From positions 1-64,000 of the forward strand of contig JALHPZ010000005.1 in the NCBI GenBank assembly GCA_022842245.1: a DNA stretch of 64,000 nucleotides, given 5' to 3'. How positions within the stretch are numbered: the stretch's first letter is position 1; each line of letters starts with the position of its first letter. The notes beneath the pieces were generated by a model. The model had not been told where the DNA came from. It saw only the letters and a program-made list of their open reading frames with translations, and did no database searches. The position numbers were made by a program, and so were the translations under genes. Source of the stretch: Gemmataceae bacterium. GTDB lineage: Bacteria > Planctomycetota > Planctomycetia > Gemmatales > Gemmataceae. This document shows, piece after piece, positions 9,068 through 17,450 of the stretch.

Positions 9068-9535
9068 TCAGCCCGATCGACCGTAGAGTCCCACCAGTTC
9101 GCCTTCCTCCAGAACGTGGCCGTCCATCGCGGCGCGGACCTCGGACTTGGTCGCGCCGGATGGCAGCCCCAGTTCGGCATCGAGCGCATAGACGTGGAAC
9201 CGGTAGCGGTGCGGCCGACCGCGCGGCGGGGCCGGTCCCCCGTAGCCGACATAACCGAAGTCGTTCACGCCGTGGTGGCTGCCGTCGTCGAGGTCGGGAT
9301 CGGCGGGGAGCGCTTCGGGCAATTCTCGCGTGATTGGCGGGAGGTCGTAGAGCAGCCAGTGGACCCATTCGCCGCGCGGGGCATCGGGATCGTCGCAGAC
9401 GATCGCGATGCTTTTCGTGCCGGGCGGCGGCGTGCCCCAGCGCAAGGGCGGGGAAACGTCCATCCCGTCGCCGGTGAAGTGGCGTGGGATGGTCTGCTCC
9501 GGCGCGAAGGCGGAGCTGGAAACCGGAATCGACAT
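9068..9535 (-). CDS. YbhB/YbcL family PEBP (Raf kinase inhibitor-like) protein
   Basis: A 155-residue phosphatidylethanolamine-binding-protein fold of the bacterial YbhB/YbcL type. The family's cytosolic role is unclear. The signature block is AIVCDDPDAPRGEWVHWLLY (about residues 44-63), containing the conserved DPDAP and HW anion-site residues. It is followed by GYVGYGGPAPPRGRPHRYRF, the second anion-pocket motif. There is no signal peptide. The ATG at 9535 has GGAGG seven bases upstream. Length matches the family. Confidence 0.92.
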   Translation of the reverse strand: MSIPVSSSAFAPEQTIPRHFTGDGMDVSPPLRWGTPPPGTKSIAIVCDDPDAPRGEWVHWLLYDLPPITRELPEALPADPDLDDGSHHGVNDFGYVGYGGPAPPRGRPHRYRFHVYALDAELGLPSGATKSEVRAAMDGHVLEEGELVGLYGRSG

Positions 9536-9633
9536 GAAAAGCCCTCCGGGAGAGTGGATGGGCCGACGGGTTTACCCGACGCAATCGTAACCGATGCGTC
9601 GGGAGAAAGTCAAAAGGCGATTTCACATTCCAT

Positions 9634-10551
9634 TCAATACTTCACACCGAAGCGCAGCGGTCGGGCCGATCCGTTGCGTGGCCGTAACAGCATCGCGGCG
9701 ACCACGACCAGGTGCGTCCAGAACGCGAGTGAATAGCCGGTGGTTGTACCGACGGCGTATTTCGCGTACTCCATGCCGGCCTTCACACGCACGGTGGACT
9801 TCTTCAATTCCGTGTCGGCGGCTTTTGCCTCCTCCTCGTGCTTGCTCGCCGCGTAGTCCTTGATCGCGTTGTCGAGGCCGAGACCCTTCCAACCCTGCGC
9901 AAGAAACAGCGAGAGCGAACCGACGCCGAGGATCAGCAGCAGATTGTGGCGCGCCGGCCAGAACCGCGTGAGCCAGACGAGCGGCCCGGGCAGCGTCGTC
10001 GCCGAAACCTTGTCCGGCAGGATCCGATCGGCCCACACGAAGAACAAGGCGAGGATCAGCGCGAGAACGTACGGCAACAGCAGCCAGCAATAACGCAAGG
10101 AGGTAAGCAGGTGCTTCTCGATGTCTTCGAGTTCGGCCGGCACGATGTTCGGCGAGTGCGACGCGGCGAGGGCTTCCCAGGCGTTCTGCGTGAACAACCG
10201 GAGACCGCCGGGATAGGCTCCGACCCACGAGAAGAAAGTCAGAAGAAAGAGGAGTGTGAAACCAAAGGCGGGCACCCACTCCACGATCCCGGGAGTGATC
10301 GCGATGCCTACTTCCCGCTCGTTGCCCGGTTCGACCGGCGGGGCGGGGGGAGCATCCTTCGCCGGTGGTGCCAGCCCGGGGGGCGGCGGCGGACGATCCG
10401 CGGGTGAGGGAGCGGGAGGAGCGGCCACGCTGGGCGTGTAGTTCGCGGGTACCGGGATCTTCGAACCACACACAAGGCACGGGTAGTCGGTACCGGCAGC
10501 CGATTCGGGCACTTCGACGCTCTTCAGGCAGGACGGGCAGACCTGTTTCAA
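9634..10551 (-). CDS. Zinc-ribbon membrane protein of unknown function
   Basis: A 305-residue protein with an N-terminal zinc ribbon (CPSCLKSVEV then CLVCGSKIPVP), a proline-rich linker of about 50 residues, and at least four hydrophobic segments: AFGFTLLFLLTFFSWVGAY, YCWLLLPYVLALILALFFVW, LLLILGVGSLSLFLAQ, and SLAFWTHLVVVAAMLL near the C-terminus. This zinc ribbon-linker-membrane layout is common among planctomycetes and its job is unknown. I chose the TTG start at 10551 because AGGAGA (10563-10558) lies six bases upstream. An upstream in-frame TTG at 10578 lacks a ribosome site. It follows nnrD in the same direction with about 30 bases between them and may share its transcript. Confidence 0.72.
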   Translation of the reverse strand: MKQVCPSCLKSVEVPESAAGTDYPCLVCGSKIPVPANYTPSVAAPPAPSPADRPPPPPGLAPPAKDAPPAPPVEPGNEREVGIAITPGIVEWVPAFGFTLLFLLTFFSWVGAYPGGLRLFTQNAWEALAASHSPNIVPAELEDIEKHLLTSLRYCWLLLPYVLALILALFFVWADRILPDKVSATTLPGPLVWLTRFWPARHNLLLILGVGSLSLFLAQGWKGLGLDNAIKDYAASKHEEEAKAADTELKKSTVRVKAGMEYAKYAVGTTTGYSLAFWTHLVVVAAMLLRPRNGSARPLRFGVKY

Positions 10552-10580
10552 GGCAATTCTCCTAGGCTTCGCGGGCAATG

Positions 10581-11447
10581 CTACGGACTTACCGCACCGG
10601 ATGAAGGGTGTTCGCGGACCGACTCGATTTCTTGGAAGGCGCGTCCCAGGTAGCCAAGGAGATCGCTGGCGACGAGTGCCGTTTGACCAATCTCAGTAGC
10701 GGCGAGATCACCAGCCCGGCCGTGGACGTAGGCCGCGAGGCAGGCTGCGTCGAACGCCGGCATCCGCGACAGGAGCGCGGCGACGATGCCTGTGAGCACG
10801 TCTCCGCAGCCGCCGGTCGCCATGCCGGGGTTACCGGTGGAGTTAGTATAGACGCGATCGCCATCGGTCACGATCGTCCGGTGCCCCTTCAGCAGCAGTA
10901 CGGCGTTCATGGTACGGGCGAATTCGACGGCCAAGGGTTCGCGATTCGCCTGAACGTACGCCGTCGACTTGCCGGTGAGCGTGGCGAACTCGCCGGGGTG
11001 CGGCGTCAGGACGAGCGGCGCCGGCCGACGAGAGAGCGAAAACCGGTTCGCCGGCAGGTTGTTCAACCCGTCCGCGTCGATCACCGTCGGCTTGGACGGG
11101 TGTCGTTCCAATAACCGATGGACGAGGTCGACGGCCCCGGCCCGCTGGCCGAGGCCCGGCCCGATGGCGAACACGTCGCAATCGGCGACGGGTTCGTTGA
11201 GATCGTCGGGCAACAGGAAACCGAAGGTCGTATAGCAGGGGTTCCCGGCGGCGACGATCGGCTGGATGTCCACCGGGCACGCGACCGTGACGAGGCCCGC
11301 GCCGCCGCGCAACGCCGCGCTACCCGTCAGGATGGCCGCGCCGCTCATGCCGGCGCTGCCCGCGACGACAAGCACGCGGCCGTAGTTGCCCTTGTGCGTG
11401 TCCGGGGCGCGCGGCGGCAGTTTCGGGATCGTCGTCACGGCGGCCAT
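10581..11447 (-). CDS. nnrD: ADP-dependent NAD(P)H-hydrate dehydratase
   Basis: A cytosolic repair enzyme that dehydrates damaged NAD(P)H hydrate back to NAD(P)H using ADP. The 288-residue protein has the ribokinase-like carbohydrate kinase fold with all landmarks: HKGNYGRVLVVAGSAGMSGA near the N-terminus, VLTPHPGEFATLTG in the middle, LLKGHRTIV, and the nucleotide/catalytic block GNPGMATGGCGDVLTG near residue 215. The epimerase half (NnrE) found fused in many bacteria is absent here, so this is the single-domain form. Its ATG follows the stop of the DapA-like gene with no gap, which implies translational coupling. Confidence 0.93.
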   Translation of the reverse strand: MAAVTTIPKLPPRAPDTHKGNYGRVLVVAGSAGMSGAAILTGSAALRGGAGLVTVACPVDIQPIVAAGNPCYTTFGFLLPDDLNEPVADCDVFAIGPGLGQRAGAVDLVHRLLERHPSKPTVIDADGLNNLPANRFSLSRRPAPLVLTPHPGEFATLTGKSTAYVQANREPLAVEFARTMNAVLLLKGHRTIVTDGDRVYTNSTGNPGMATGGCGDVLTGIVAALLSRMPAFDAACLAAYVHGRAGDLAATEIGQTALVASDLLGYLGRAFQEIESVREHPSSGAVSP

Positions 11448-12392
11448 TCAACCCTCCAGAAGGGCGTGAATCCCTTTGAGCACGGCTCGGTCGGCGTCGG
11501 GTCGCGTCGGCGATTTCGGATGCGTGGCGTCGCAACCGATCTGACCGCGGATCTTGAGAAAAATTGCGGCGGAGTGTTTGTACGCCGGCACCGGGTCGCG
11601 GAAGGCGAAGAACCCGAGATATTGCAGCCGGTCGTTCAATTCATAAAAGCGCGGGTCACCCGCGAGCCAGTAGGCATCCCGCTTCGCGAAGAGGTCCGGC
11701 GCGAAGGTGCTCAGGCCGAGCAGATAGTCGCTGCCGTACATGACCATGTCGATGGCGAGGTCGTTGCCGGTGTAAACTTTGAAGTCCGGTCGAGTGCGGT
11801 CGCGCAGGACGATGCGGTCCCATTCGAGCTGGCGGCTCAACGAGGAGTGCTTCGCACCGCGGCAGGCGCGAATGCCGAGCAGGCCGCGGTAGACGTCGAG
11901 CGAATAGATCTTGCCGAACGGGGCGAACATGGTGCCGAGTTCGAAGCCGATAAAGGGTGCAACGCGGCCGAGGGATTCGTAGCTGGCGATGATGGTATCA
12001 TCGGGTTGCCCGGTGAGGCCGTAGCTCTGGAAGATGACCGGTGTGCCGCCGTTGGCGACGATCGGTTCGATCGCACGGGCATAGGCGTCGCGGTCGAAGG
12101 TGGCCCCGGGGTGATCGCCGACGAATGCCCCCGCGACGAAGCGACCGCCGCCGAGCACGGACCGGGTCCGTTCCAGCGCTTCGCGCTTGGTCGCGTCGTC
12201 GATCAGGTTGCCGAATCCGGTGTCCATGTTGACGGCCGGGGCGAGTCCGGCGTCGGCGGTCCGGCGGACGTGGGCCTCGAAGCCCGGCCAGTCGATGCCG
12301 CCGTCGTCGAGGAACGGGAGCAAAATGGCCGAGATCCCCTCGATCGGGCGGCGAGGTCGGATCAGGGTGAGCGGATCGAACGTGCCGGCCAT
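11448..12392 (-). CDS. Dihydrodipicolinate synthase (DapA)-family aldolase/lyase
   Basis: A 314-residue TIM-barrel protein of the DHDPS/N-acetylneuraminate lyase superfamily, class I aldolases that use a Schiff-base lysine. The opening [20 protein letters not shown] matches the family start (GxxxAxxTPF). The motif [10 protein letters not shown] is the fifth-strand segment. The lysine in [10 protein letters not shown] (about residue 179) is the likely Schiff-base residue. The usual tyrosine motif is not clearly conserved, so the reaction is not lysine biosynthesis with any certainty. Planctomycete members of this group are commonly of unknown substrate. It is immediately upstream of, and coupled to, nnrD. 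Confidence 0.8.
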   Translation of the reverse strand: MAGTFDPLTLIRPRRPIEGISAILLPFLDDGGIDWPGFEAHVRRTADAGLAPAVNMDTGFGNLIDDATKREALERTRSVLGGGRFVAGAFVGDHPGATFDRDAYARAIEPIVANGGTPVIFQSYGLTGQPDDTIIASYESLGRVAPFIGFELGTMFAPFGKIYSLDVYRGLLGIRACRGAKHSSLSRQLEWDRIVLRDRTRPDFKVYTGNDLAIDMVMYGSDYLLGLSTFAPDLFAKRDAYWLAGDPRFYELNDRLQYLGFFAFRDPVPAYKHSAAIFLKIRGQIGCDATHPKSPTRPDADRAVLKGIHALLEG

Positions 12393-12406
12393 TTTGGATG
12401 GAATCT

Positions 12407-12436
12407 TTGTAAGGGATCGGTTAGTGTGTCGATAAT
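12407..12436 (+). promoter_or_regulatory. Possible sigma-70-like promoter for the cysteine-rich gene pair
   Basis: TTGTAA (12407-12412), an 18-base spacer and GATAAT (12431-12436) lie in an A/T-rich island 26 bases before the TTG start at 12463. The -10 element matches the consensus at five of six positions and the -35 at four. This is pattern-based inference only. Confidence 0.3.
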
Positions 12437-12462
12437 ATAGGTGTAGCCATGGGAGTTGGTCG

Positions 12463-12873
12463 TTGCGTCACGCCGTCATGCTCCTGTTCGTGGTCCCGCA
12501 AGTGGTCAGCCTCCTGCTGTGCTGCTGCACGCTCGGGGCGAAGCCAATTCCGGCGGAACCGGCCGATCGGACCGCACCGGTCGCCTGCGAACTCTGCTGT
12601 CACGAACTGCCCCCGAACGACACAAGCCACGACAATCTCGGCCGATCGACCCCGGGGTGTCCATGCCGACAGATGATGGTCTCCCTGCTCGTCGGCACGC
12701 CCGGCACGCTGGAGACTGCGGCCACCGTCGACCCGGCCCAGTCGGTTGATTCCTTACTCGCGGATAAACCGAATTCGTTTGCCGCACCGATTCTCGCCCC
12801 GGCCCGCGTGGGCGAACTCGCATTCCATCCGCCGGACCACCGGCAGCGCTACCACCACGTCCTGCGCTGCTGA
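12463..12873 (+). CDS. Small exported Cys/His-rich protein, unknown function
   Basis: A 136-residue protein with an N-terminal hydrophobic stretch ([19 protein letters not shown]) running into CCCTLGAKP. Paired cysteines recur: CELCCHEL at about residues 42-49 and CPCRQ at about residues 66-70. It ends with a histidine-rich tail [12 protein letters not shown] know no named family. The Cys/His content suggests metal binding or disulfides in the periplasm. The start is TTG at 12463 because GGGAG (12451-12455) is seven bases upstream; ATG at 12478 is the alternative. It is followed 63 bases later by another cysteine-rich membrane-anchored protein in the same direction, and the two probably form one unit. 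Confidence 0.6.
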   Translation: MRHAVMLLFVVPQVVSLLLCCCTLGAKPIPAEPADRTAPVACELCCHELPPNDTSHDNLGRSTPGCPCRQMMVSLLVGTPGTLETAATVDPAQSVDSLLADKPNSFAAPILAPARVGELAFHPPDHRQRYHHVLRC

Positions 12874-12936
12874 GCGAACCGCTCGCTCCGGTTTTGGTTT
12901 CCATACATTCTTCTTTCTTTTTCAAGGCACCTACTC

Positions 12937-13377
12937 ATGTTCGCCAAAACTCTCGCCGGTCTGGTCGTGGTCGCCGCGCTCGGCATCGGCGGCTACACGA
13001 TGTACACCAACCACGGCTGCACGGGCTGCCCGTTCTCGTCGTCCAAAACCGCCAGTACCGACTGCTGCGCGGCCCAGGCCGACTGCTGCGAAACCGCCTC
13101 CGCCTGTTGTGCGGATGGCAAGCTCGCCGCGGCCAGCGTGCCCGACTGCTGCTTCCCCGGCTCGCCCTGCTGCGAAGGGGACGACTGCTGCCTGAAGGCC
13201 GACGCCAAGAAGGTTTCCGCCAAGGTTGCGATCAAGGCCTCGGCTCCCGACTGCTGCTTCGCCGGCTCGCCCTGCTGCGAAGGGGACGACTGCTGCTTGA
13301 AGACCGGTGCCACAAAGTCGACCGCGATCTCCGCGGTGGTTGGGGTGCCGGCCACGGTTCAGTCGCTGAAGAAGTAA
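12937..13377 (+). CDS. Membrane-anchored CC-repeat (metallothionein-like) protein, unknown function
   Basis: A 146-residue protein with an N-terminal membrane anchor or uncleaved signal (TLAGLVVVAALGIGGYTMY) followed by CTGC and nine Cys-Cys pairs, about 20 cysteines in all. Two near-identical blocks, each reading PDCCFxGSPCCEGDDCCLK, start near residues 69 and 104. They are encoded by copies 105 bases apart. Between them lies a lysine/valine-rich spacer. The pattern suggests a thiolate metal-binding or disulfide-rich envelope protein, but no family is recognised. An AAGG stretch nine bases upstream could be the ribosome site. A strong GNRA-loop hairpin follows 22 bases after the stop. It is probably co-transcribed with the Cys/His-rich gene before it. 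Confidence 0.65.
   Translation: MFAKTLAGLVVVAALGIGGYTMYTNHGCTGCPFSSSKTASTDCCAAQADCCETASACCADGKLAAASVPDCCFPGSPCCEGDDCCLKADAKKVSAKVAIKASAPDCCFAGSPCCEGDDCCLKTGATKSTAISAVVGVPATVQSLKK
13141..13303 (+). repeat. In-gene duplication encoding two CC modules
   Basis: Bases 13141-13198 recur at 13246-13303 with two differences in 58 positions (period 105 bases, a multiple of three). Each copy encodes PDCCFxGSPCCEGDDCCLK. It looks like a recent internal duplication of a cysteine module. Confidence 0.85.
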
Positions 13378-13399
13378 ACGGATCCCACGGGATTACATG

Positions 13400-13425
13400 C
13401 AAGGCCGGGCGCAAGCCCGGCCTTG
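13400..13425 (+). terminator. Hairpin with GCAA tetraloop after the CC-repeat gene
   Basis: An 11-bp perfect GC-rich stem (arms 13400-13410 and 13415-13425) closes on the GNRA-type loop GCAA, 22 bases after the stop of the CC-repeat gene. Only a weak T tract follows (CTCGTTTC). It is probably a transcription terminator or mRNA 3' stabiliser. Confidence 0.6.
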
Positions 13426-13499
13426 CTCGTTTCAGTCCGAGCGGATGAGGAATCCATGGAATCGGCCTCAATGATCCGCGTCACCATAAAAAACTACGA

Positions 13500-14312
13500 T
13501 CATCGATTGGCTGGGGTCCAGAATTTGAGCGGGAGTTGATCCGCCTCAACGGGTCCGGCGGCATAGCTCGCGAGCTGGCCGTCGCGAAGGAGAAGCCAGT
13601 GCGGACCGCCATCGGCGAGCGGCGCGGTGCACCAGGTGCGAAACTCGCCGACGACCTGATACGGTCTCACAGCGAAATTGACGTGCCCGAGCGATGCCGA
13701 CTGGCGCAAAACGAAATCGCTGAAACGGGACATGGCGACGATGTCGGTACCGCTCCCGCGTGCGCAGCCGAGGACCAGCCAAAGCCCCGACCGCAGGAAC
13801 GGTTCGATGCGGCCGGGACCGGGCGAAAGCGTGTCGATCGCCACGGTCGCCAGTTGGCTCATGTTCGCGAGCATGTCGGCGCGGATGCGGACATGCGCTG
13901 GCCGCTCCAGCCAGCAGAGTTCGGAGATGTGCCGCTGGCCGTCCGTCACCTGGACTTCACGGATGGGAGCCAGGGGCCAGAGTTGTTCGGCATTGAAGAA
14001 GACGTAGGAATAGGACGCTTTGACGATTGAAACAAAACCGCGTTCGAACTTGACGAAGCATCCGGGCAGGAGCTTCTGGAACGGCAGCAGCCACGTTTCC
14101 TTTTGTTGGGCGAGGATCTTGCGGGCGCGGCGGGAGAGATCCTTGTGGCGCGGTTCGGACCGGGGCACCGTTTCGAGTTCGATCTGGACGCGGATGAATT
14201 CGGCCCATTCCTCCTGACCATGTTCCTCAAGCCAGTCGGCAAAGACGAGTCGCGGTACGTCATTGGCCGGATCGGCAAGAATTCCCGCGAAGATCGCTTC
14301 GGCATCGGTCAT
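13500..14312 (-). CDS. TIGR02996 repeat-companion domain protein
   Basis: A 270-residue cytosolic protein. The first 45 or so residues (MTDAEAIFAGILADPANDVP, then RLVFADWLEEHGQEEWAEFI) are the TIGR02996 repeat-companion domain, a family first noted in Gemmata and often placed before leucine-rich-like repeats. The remainder contains an arginine-rich helical linker (RRARKILAQQKETWLLPFQ) and then a region (FERGFVSIVKASYSYVFFNA, PIREVQVTDGQRHISEL) that looks like a degenerate repeat. Function is unknown. The presence of the domain is good evidence for a Gemmataceae source. It stands alone, with no coupled neighbours. Confidence 0.82.
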   Translation of the reverse strand: MTDAEAIFAGILADPANDVPRLVFADWLEEHGQEEWAEFIRVQIELETVPRSEPRHKDLSRRARKILAQQKETWLLPFQKLLPGCFVKFERGFVSIVKASYSYVFFNAEQLWPLAPIREVQVTDGQRHISELCWLERPAHVRIRADMLANMSQLATVAIDTLSPGPGRIEPFLRSGLWLVLGCARGSGTDIVAMSRFSDFVLRQSASLGHVNFAVRPYQVVGEFRTWCTAPLADGGPHWLLLRDGQLASYAAGPVEADQLPLKFWTPANR

Positions 14313-14374
14313 CGGGGCGGTCCACGCGGTTCGCTGCGGGATCGTCCCGCATTACGGAAACATATGGATACGAT

Positions 14375-15565
14375 CTAGCCCGCATCGTCGGGTTGGCGAT
14401 ACCACGCCATCGGTCGGGCCGGGTCCACCGTGACGAACGGCACGCCGGTCTTATCGCGAAGTTCGGTCGCCAGCGGGCTGTCGGGACGCGAACTCACGAG
14501 GATCCTGGCGCAGCGATTGCTGCGCCGCCGCAGGGTCTCGATGGCGATCGGGGCCAAGCCCGACACCGGCTGCGCCTCGGCAAGCATCGCCAGCGCGGCA
14601 CGGCCGAAGCCCTCCGTCGCGCGACCCGTCCGTGATTCGGTCATCCCCGCGACGACCAGCGTCGCCTCCGGCGTCTCTTCCCCATGGCACCACGACCAGA
14701 AGACCGACGCCGCCAGCTCCAGGGTCGCCTCGACGGCGTCGCGGTCGGCGTCCGTAGCCGCGTACGGTTCCACCACGAGCAGCAGGTCCAGCGGTTCGAC
14801 GCTGTCGTATTCTCGCACCATGAGTTCGCCCTGCTTGGCCGTGGTGCGCCAGTGGATGTCCCGCGGGGAATCGCCAGGGCGGTAGGCGCGCACCCCGCGC
14901 ACGTCGGCCGCCTGCGTCGATTGGCGCCGGACCGGGCGACGGCTGAAGTTGTCGCCAGCGCCGACACGGATCAACCAGCGCCGGAGCATCGCGCCGTCGA
15001 CCGTGCCGAGCCGCGGCAAAACCACGATCGTATCCGCCGGCTCCGCCGCCACGGCGTAGTTCACCAGGCCGAATGGATAACCCGCGATGACCGACATCGG
15101 CGTTGTCTCGTACCGTCCGCGCCGCGTCGGGTGGAATGTCGCCGTCACGTTCCGGCTTTCGCCGGGCGCCAACACCGGCACGAAGACCTCGACCCGGTGA
15201 GTCTCGGAGATTTCCATGACGGTCACGGAGGCATTGTGGCGGGCCGTGTTCGTGACCGCGACGTGGCGGGCCGCCTCCGATCCGGCGAAGACCGGTTCGC
15301 CGCGTGCCCGCTGGATGCGCACGCCATAGGCCGAGCGGCGCGCCAGCCAGGCGTTGATGCCCACGAGCGCGACCATCACGTAACCGAGCAGAATGAGCAG
15401 GTTGATGAGCTTGAAGGAGCCGGCGAGCAGCATCGCCAGCGCCGCGGCGATCCACAAGACGCCTTCGCGCGTGGGGCGCCAATGGAAATTCGAAATACGG
15501 AAATCGGAATGCGGAATTTCAGAGTTTGAGGCGTTCGACGTTAAGGAGACCGCGACATTCGACAT
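14375..15565 (-). CDS. DUF58 domain membrane protein
   Basis: A 396-residue protein with two hydrophobic segments near residues 36-75 (VLWIAAALAMLLAGSFKLIN, LLILLGYVMVALVGINAWLA), a beta-sandwich region, and the DUF58 core (VRGVRAYRPGDSPRDIHWRT near residue 225, then KQGELMVREYD). The C-terminal half has a VWA-like fold. DUF58 proteins almost always follow a MoxR AAA ATPase, as here, and the pair is thought to act in envelope complex assembly. The ATG at 15565 is the best start, and the first roughly 26 residues are translated from a repeat element (see 15486-15597) and are unlike the family. A start further in, such as a TTG at GVLW, cannot be excluded. Confidence 0.85.
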   Translation of the reverse strand: MSNVAVSLTSNASNSEIPHSDFRISNFHWRPTREGVLWIAAALAMLLAGSFKLINLLILLGYVMVALVGINAWLARRSAYGVRIQRARGEPVFAGSEAARHVAVTNTARHNASVTVMEISETHRVEVFVPVLAPGESRNVTATFHPTRRGRYETTPMSVIAGYPFGLVNYAVAAEPADTIVVLPRLGTVDGAMLRRWLIRVGAGDNFSRRPVRRQSTQAADVRGVRAYRPGDSPRDIHWRTTAKQGELMVREYDSVEPLDLLLVVEPYAATDADRDAVEATLELAASVFWSWCHGEETPEATLVVAGMTESRTGRATEGFGRAALAMLAEAQPVSGLAPIAIETLRRRSNRCARILVSSRPDSPLATELRDKTGVPFVTVDPARPMAWYRQPDDAG

Positions 15566-15597
15566 GGCTTCTATTCCGAATTCCGAATTCCGCATTA
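15486..15597. repeat. GGAAT-type inverted repeat spanning the moxR stop and DUF58 start
   Basis: The left arm (about 15486-15519) carries GGAAATCGGAATGCGGAATT-like units. The right arm (about 15571-15597) carries the complementary ATTCCGAATTCCG-like units. The element contains the TAA stop of moxR (15597-15595) and the ATG of the DUF58 gene (15565), and it encodes the run SEIPHSDFRISNFHW. Sister copies occur at 19267-19357 inside carB and at 28552-28583. Confidence 0.75.
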
Positions 15598-16554
15598 GAC
15601 TCGGACTTTCGTCTTCGCCAGGATGTCGTTGATGATCGGCGTGGCATCGTCGCGGCCACCCTGGTCCCACGCTTTGGTCATGATCCGGTGCGCGAGTACC
15701 GGCAAGGCCAGCTCTTTCACGTCTTCGGGGCGGACGTAATCTCGGCCGCTCACTTTCGCCAAGGCCTGGCACGCGCGATAGAACGCCAGCGCACCGCGGG
15801 TACTGGCCCCGAGTTTCACATCCGGGTGCACGCGGGTCGCGTCCACGATGTCGAGCAGATACTCGGTTACCGGTTCCGCGACCTTCACGGCGCGAGTCGC
15901 TTGTTGGAGCGCTACCACGTCGGCCGGGACCAGTACGGCCGTCAGGGATTCCACCGGCTCCCCGACGCGGTGCTGGTTCAAGATGTCGCGCTCGATCGCC
16001 CGCTCCGGGTAGCCGATCTTCAACCGCAGAAGGAAACGGTCCAGCTGGCTTTCGGGCAGCGGGTACGTCCCCTCGTACTCGTAGGGGTTCTGCGTGGCGA
16101 GCACGAGGAACGGCGGGCCGAGTTTGAATGTCTCGCGGTCGACCGTCACCTGCCGTTCGCTCATGGCCTCCAGCAGAGCCGATTGCGTTCGGGGCGTCGC
16201 GCGGTTGATTTCGTCCGCGAGGACGATCTGCGACATGAGCGGGCCGGGATGGAACGTGAACGTGCCGTCTTTCTGGTTGAAGATGTTCGTGCCGATGAGA
16301 TCGCCGGGGAGGAGGTCCGGCGTGGCTTGGATGCGGTGGAAAGTGCAGCCGAGGCTCAGCGCGAGGGCCTTCGCGAGCAGCGTCTTGCCGACGCCGGGCA
16401 CATCTTCGAGCAGGAGGTGCCCTTCCGCGAGGAGCGCAACCAGGGCGAACCGGGTGACTTCGGGTTTGCCGAGGAAGACCTTTGCGACGTTGTCCCGCAG
16501 CCGGTGGAGCAGGGCGGTTAGTTCCTCGGGTGGGCGCGCGGGCGATTCGGACAT
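15595..16554 (-). CDS. MoxR-family AAA ATPase
   Basis: A 319-residue cytosolic AAA+ ATPase of the MoxR type, expected to act as a chaperone together with the DUF58 protein downstream. Walker A is GVGKTLLAKAL near residue 55. The MoxR signature TPDLLPGDLIGTNIFNQ follows, Walker B is QIVLADEINRATPRTQSAL, and sensor 1 is LVLATQNPYEYEGTYPLPES. The C-terminal lid has PDVKLGASTRGALAFYRACQ. Length is normal for the family. The TAA stop falls inside a repeat element that continues into the DUF58 gene. Operon order moxR-DUF58 is conserved widely. Confidence 0.95.
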   Translation of the reverse strand: MSESPARPPEELTALLHRLRDNVAKVFLGKPEVTRFALVALLAEGHLLLEDVPGVGKTLLAKALALSLGCTFHRIQATPDLLPGDLIGTNIFNQKDGTFTFHPGPLMSQIVLADEINRATPRTQSALLEAMSERQVTVDRETFKLGPPFLVLATQNPYEYEGTYPLPESQLDRFLLRLKIGYPERAIERDILNQHRVGEPVESLTAVLVPADVVALQQATRAVKVAEPVTEYLLDIVDATRVHPDVKLGASTRGALAFYRACQALAKVSGRDYVRPEDVKELALPVLAHRIMTKAWDQGGRDDATPIINDILAKTKVRV

Positions 16555-16637
16555 GCGGTGCGGGTCCCGGGTGGAACCCTTTTTATACGACGTTCGGCCG
16601 TCTGCGGGTCGGTCCCGAGCGGGACTTTCCGCCCGAA

Positions 16638-17450
16638 TCAGCCGGCGACGAGCAATTCACCAAGCAGCCAGCTGGCTTCCTCGCTCCCCAGTTCGGCGGC
16701 GCGGTTCAACCAGTCCACGGTCGCGCCCGGGTCCTGAGCCACGCCGCGGCCCTCCGCATGCATCCGCGCCAGTTGCACCATCGCTTCGGGTTGGGCATGT
16801 TCGGCCGCTTCAAGAAGCCACTTCACGGCCATGCCCGGATTCTCCGCCGTGCCCCAGCCGCGATCGTAAAGCACACCGAGGTTCGTCATGCCGCCGGGGT
16901 GTCCCGCCTTCGCCAGTTCCCGGAACAGGTCGAACGCTTCGAGCGGCTTCGGTTTCACCGTCTCGCTGGCGACGAGCAACACTCCCAGATTGAGTTTCGC
17001 CGTGCGCTGCCCCTGCTTCGCGGCCACGCGGTACCAGTGAACGGCTTCGTGGTCGTTTTTGGCCAATCCCCGACCGGACTGGAAGAAGGTCCCCATCGCG
17101 AACGCGGCATCCGGAAATCCCCGCTCGGCCGCATAGCAGATCCACCGCGCTGCCCGAATGTCGTCCCGGACCGGCTCCGGCCCCTCGGCGAGGATCAGCC
17201 CGACGTTGAAGGCGGCGCACGCCTGCCCGCGCCCGGCGGCCCGTTCGTACCACGCGATCGCGCGCTCGAGATTCCGGGCCACGCCCGTACCCGTCTCGAG
17301 CCGGTGTCCCACCTCGAACAATGCATCGGCGTCCTTGCCCGCGTCGGCAAGCACGTGCAGGTCGGCCGGGTCCATCTCCGTGTACAGGACCGGTTGGAAC
17401 GGTCGTAAACGATCGAGGCCCAGATCGCAAACGAAGGGCGAGACGGTCAC
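16638..17450 (-). CDS. Sel1-repeat (SLR) protein
   Basis: A 270-residue protein made largely of Sel1-like repeats, helix pairs of about 36 residues. Clear units are GTGVARNLERAIAWYERAAG, GRGLAKNDHEAVHWYRVAAK, GWGTAENPGMAVKWLLEAAE and GRGVAQDPGATVDWLNRAAE, with intervening GHPGGMTNLGVLYDR-type consensus. Such proteins are scaffolds for protein interaction. No enzyme domain or signal peptide is visible. I chose the GTG at 17450 because GGAG lies eight bases upstream. The ATG at 17375 (MDPADLHVLAD) is the alternative. It sits between carB and moxR on the same strand. Confidence 0.8.
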   Translation of the reverse strand: MTVSPFVCDLGLDRLRPFQPVLYTEMDPADLHVLADAGKDADALFEVGHRLETGTGVARNLERAIAWYERAAGRGQACAAFNVGLILAEGPEPVRDDIRAARWICYAAERGFPDAAFAMGTFFQSGRGLAKNDHEAVHWYRVAAKQGQRTAKLNLGVLLVASETVKPKPLEAFDLFRELAKAGHPGGMTNLGVLYDRGWGTAENPGMAVKWLLEAAEHAQPEAMVQLARMHAEGRGVAQDPGATVDWLNRAAELGSEEASWLLGELLVAG

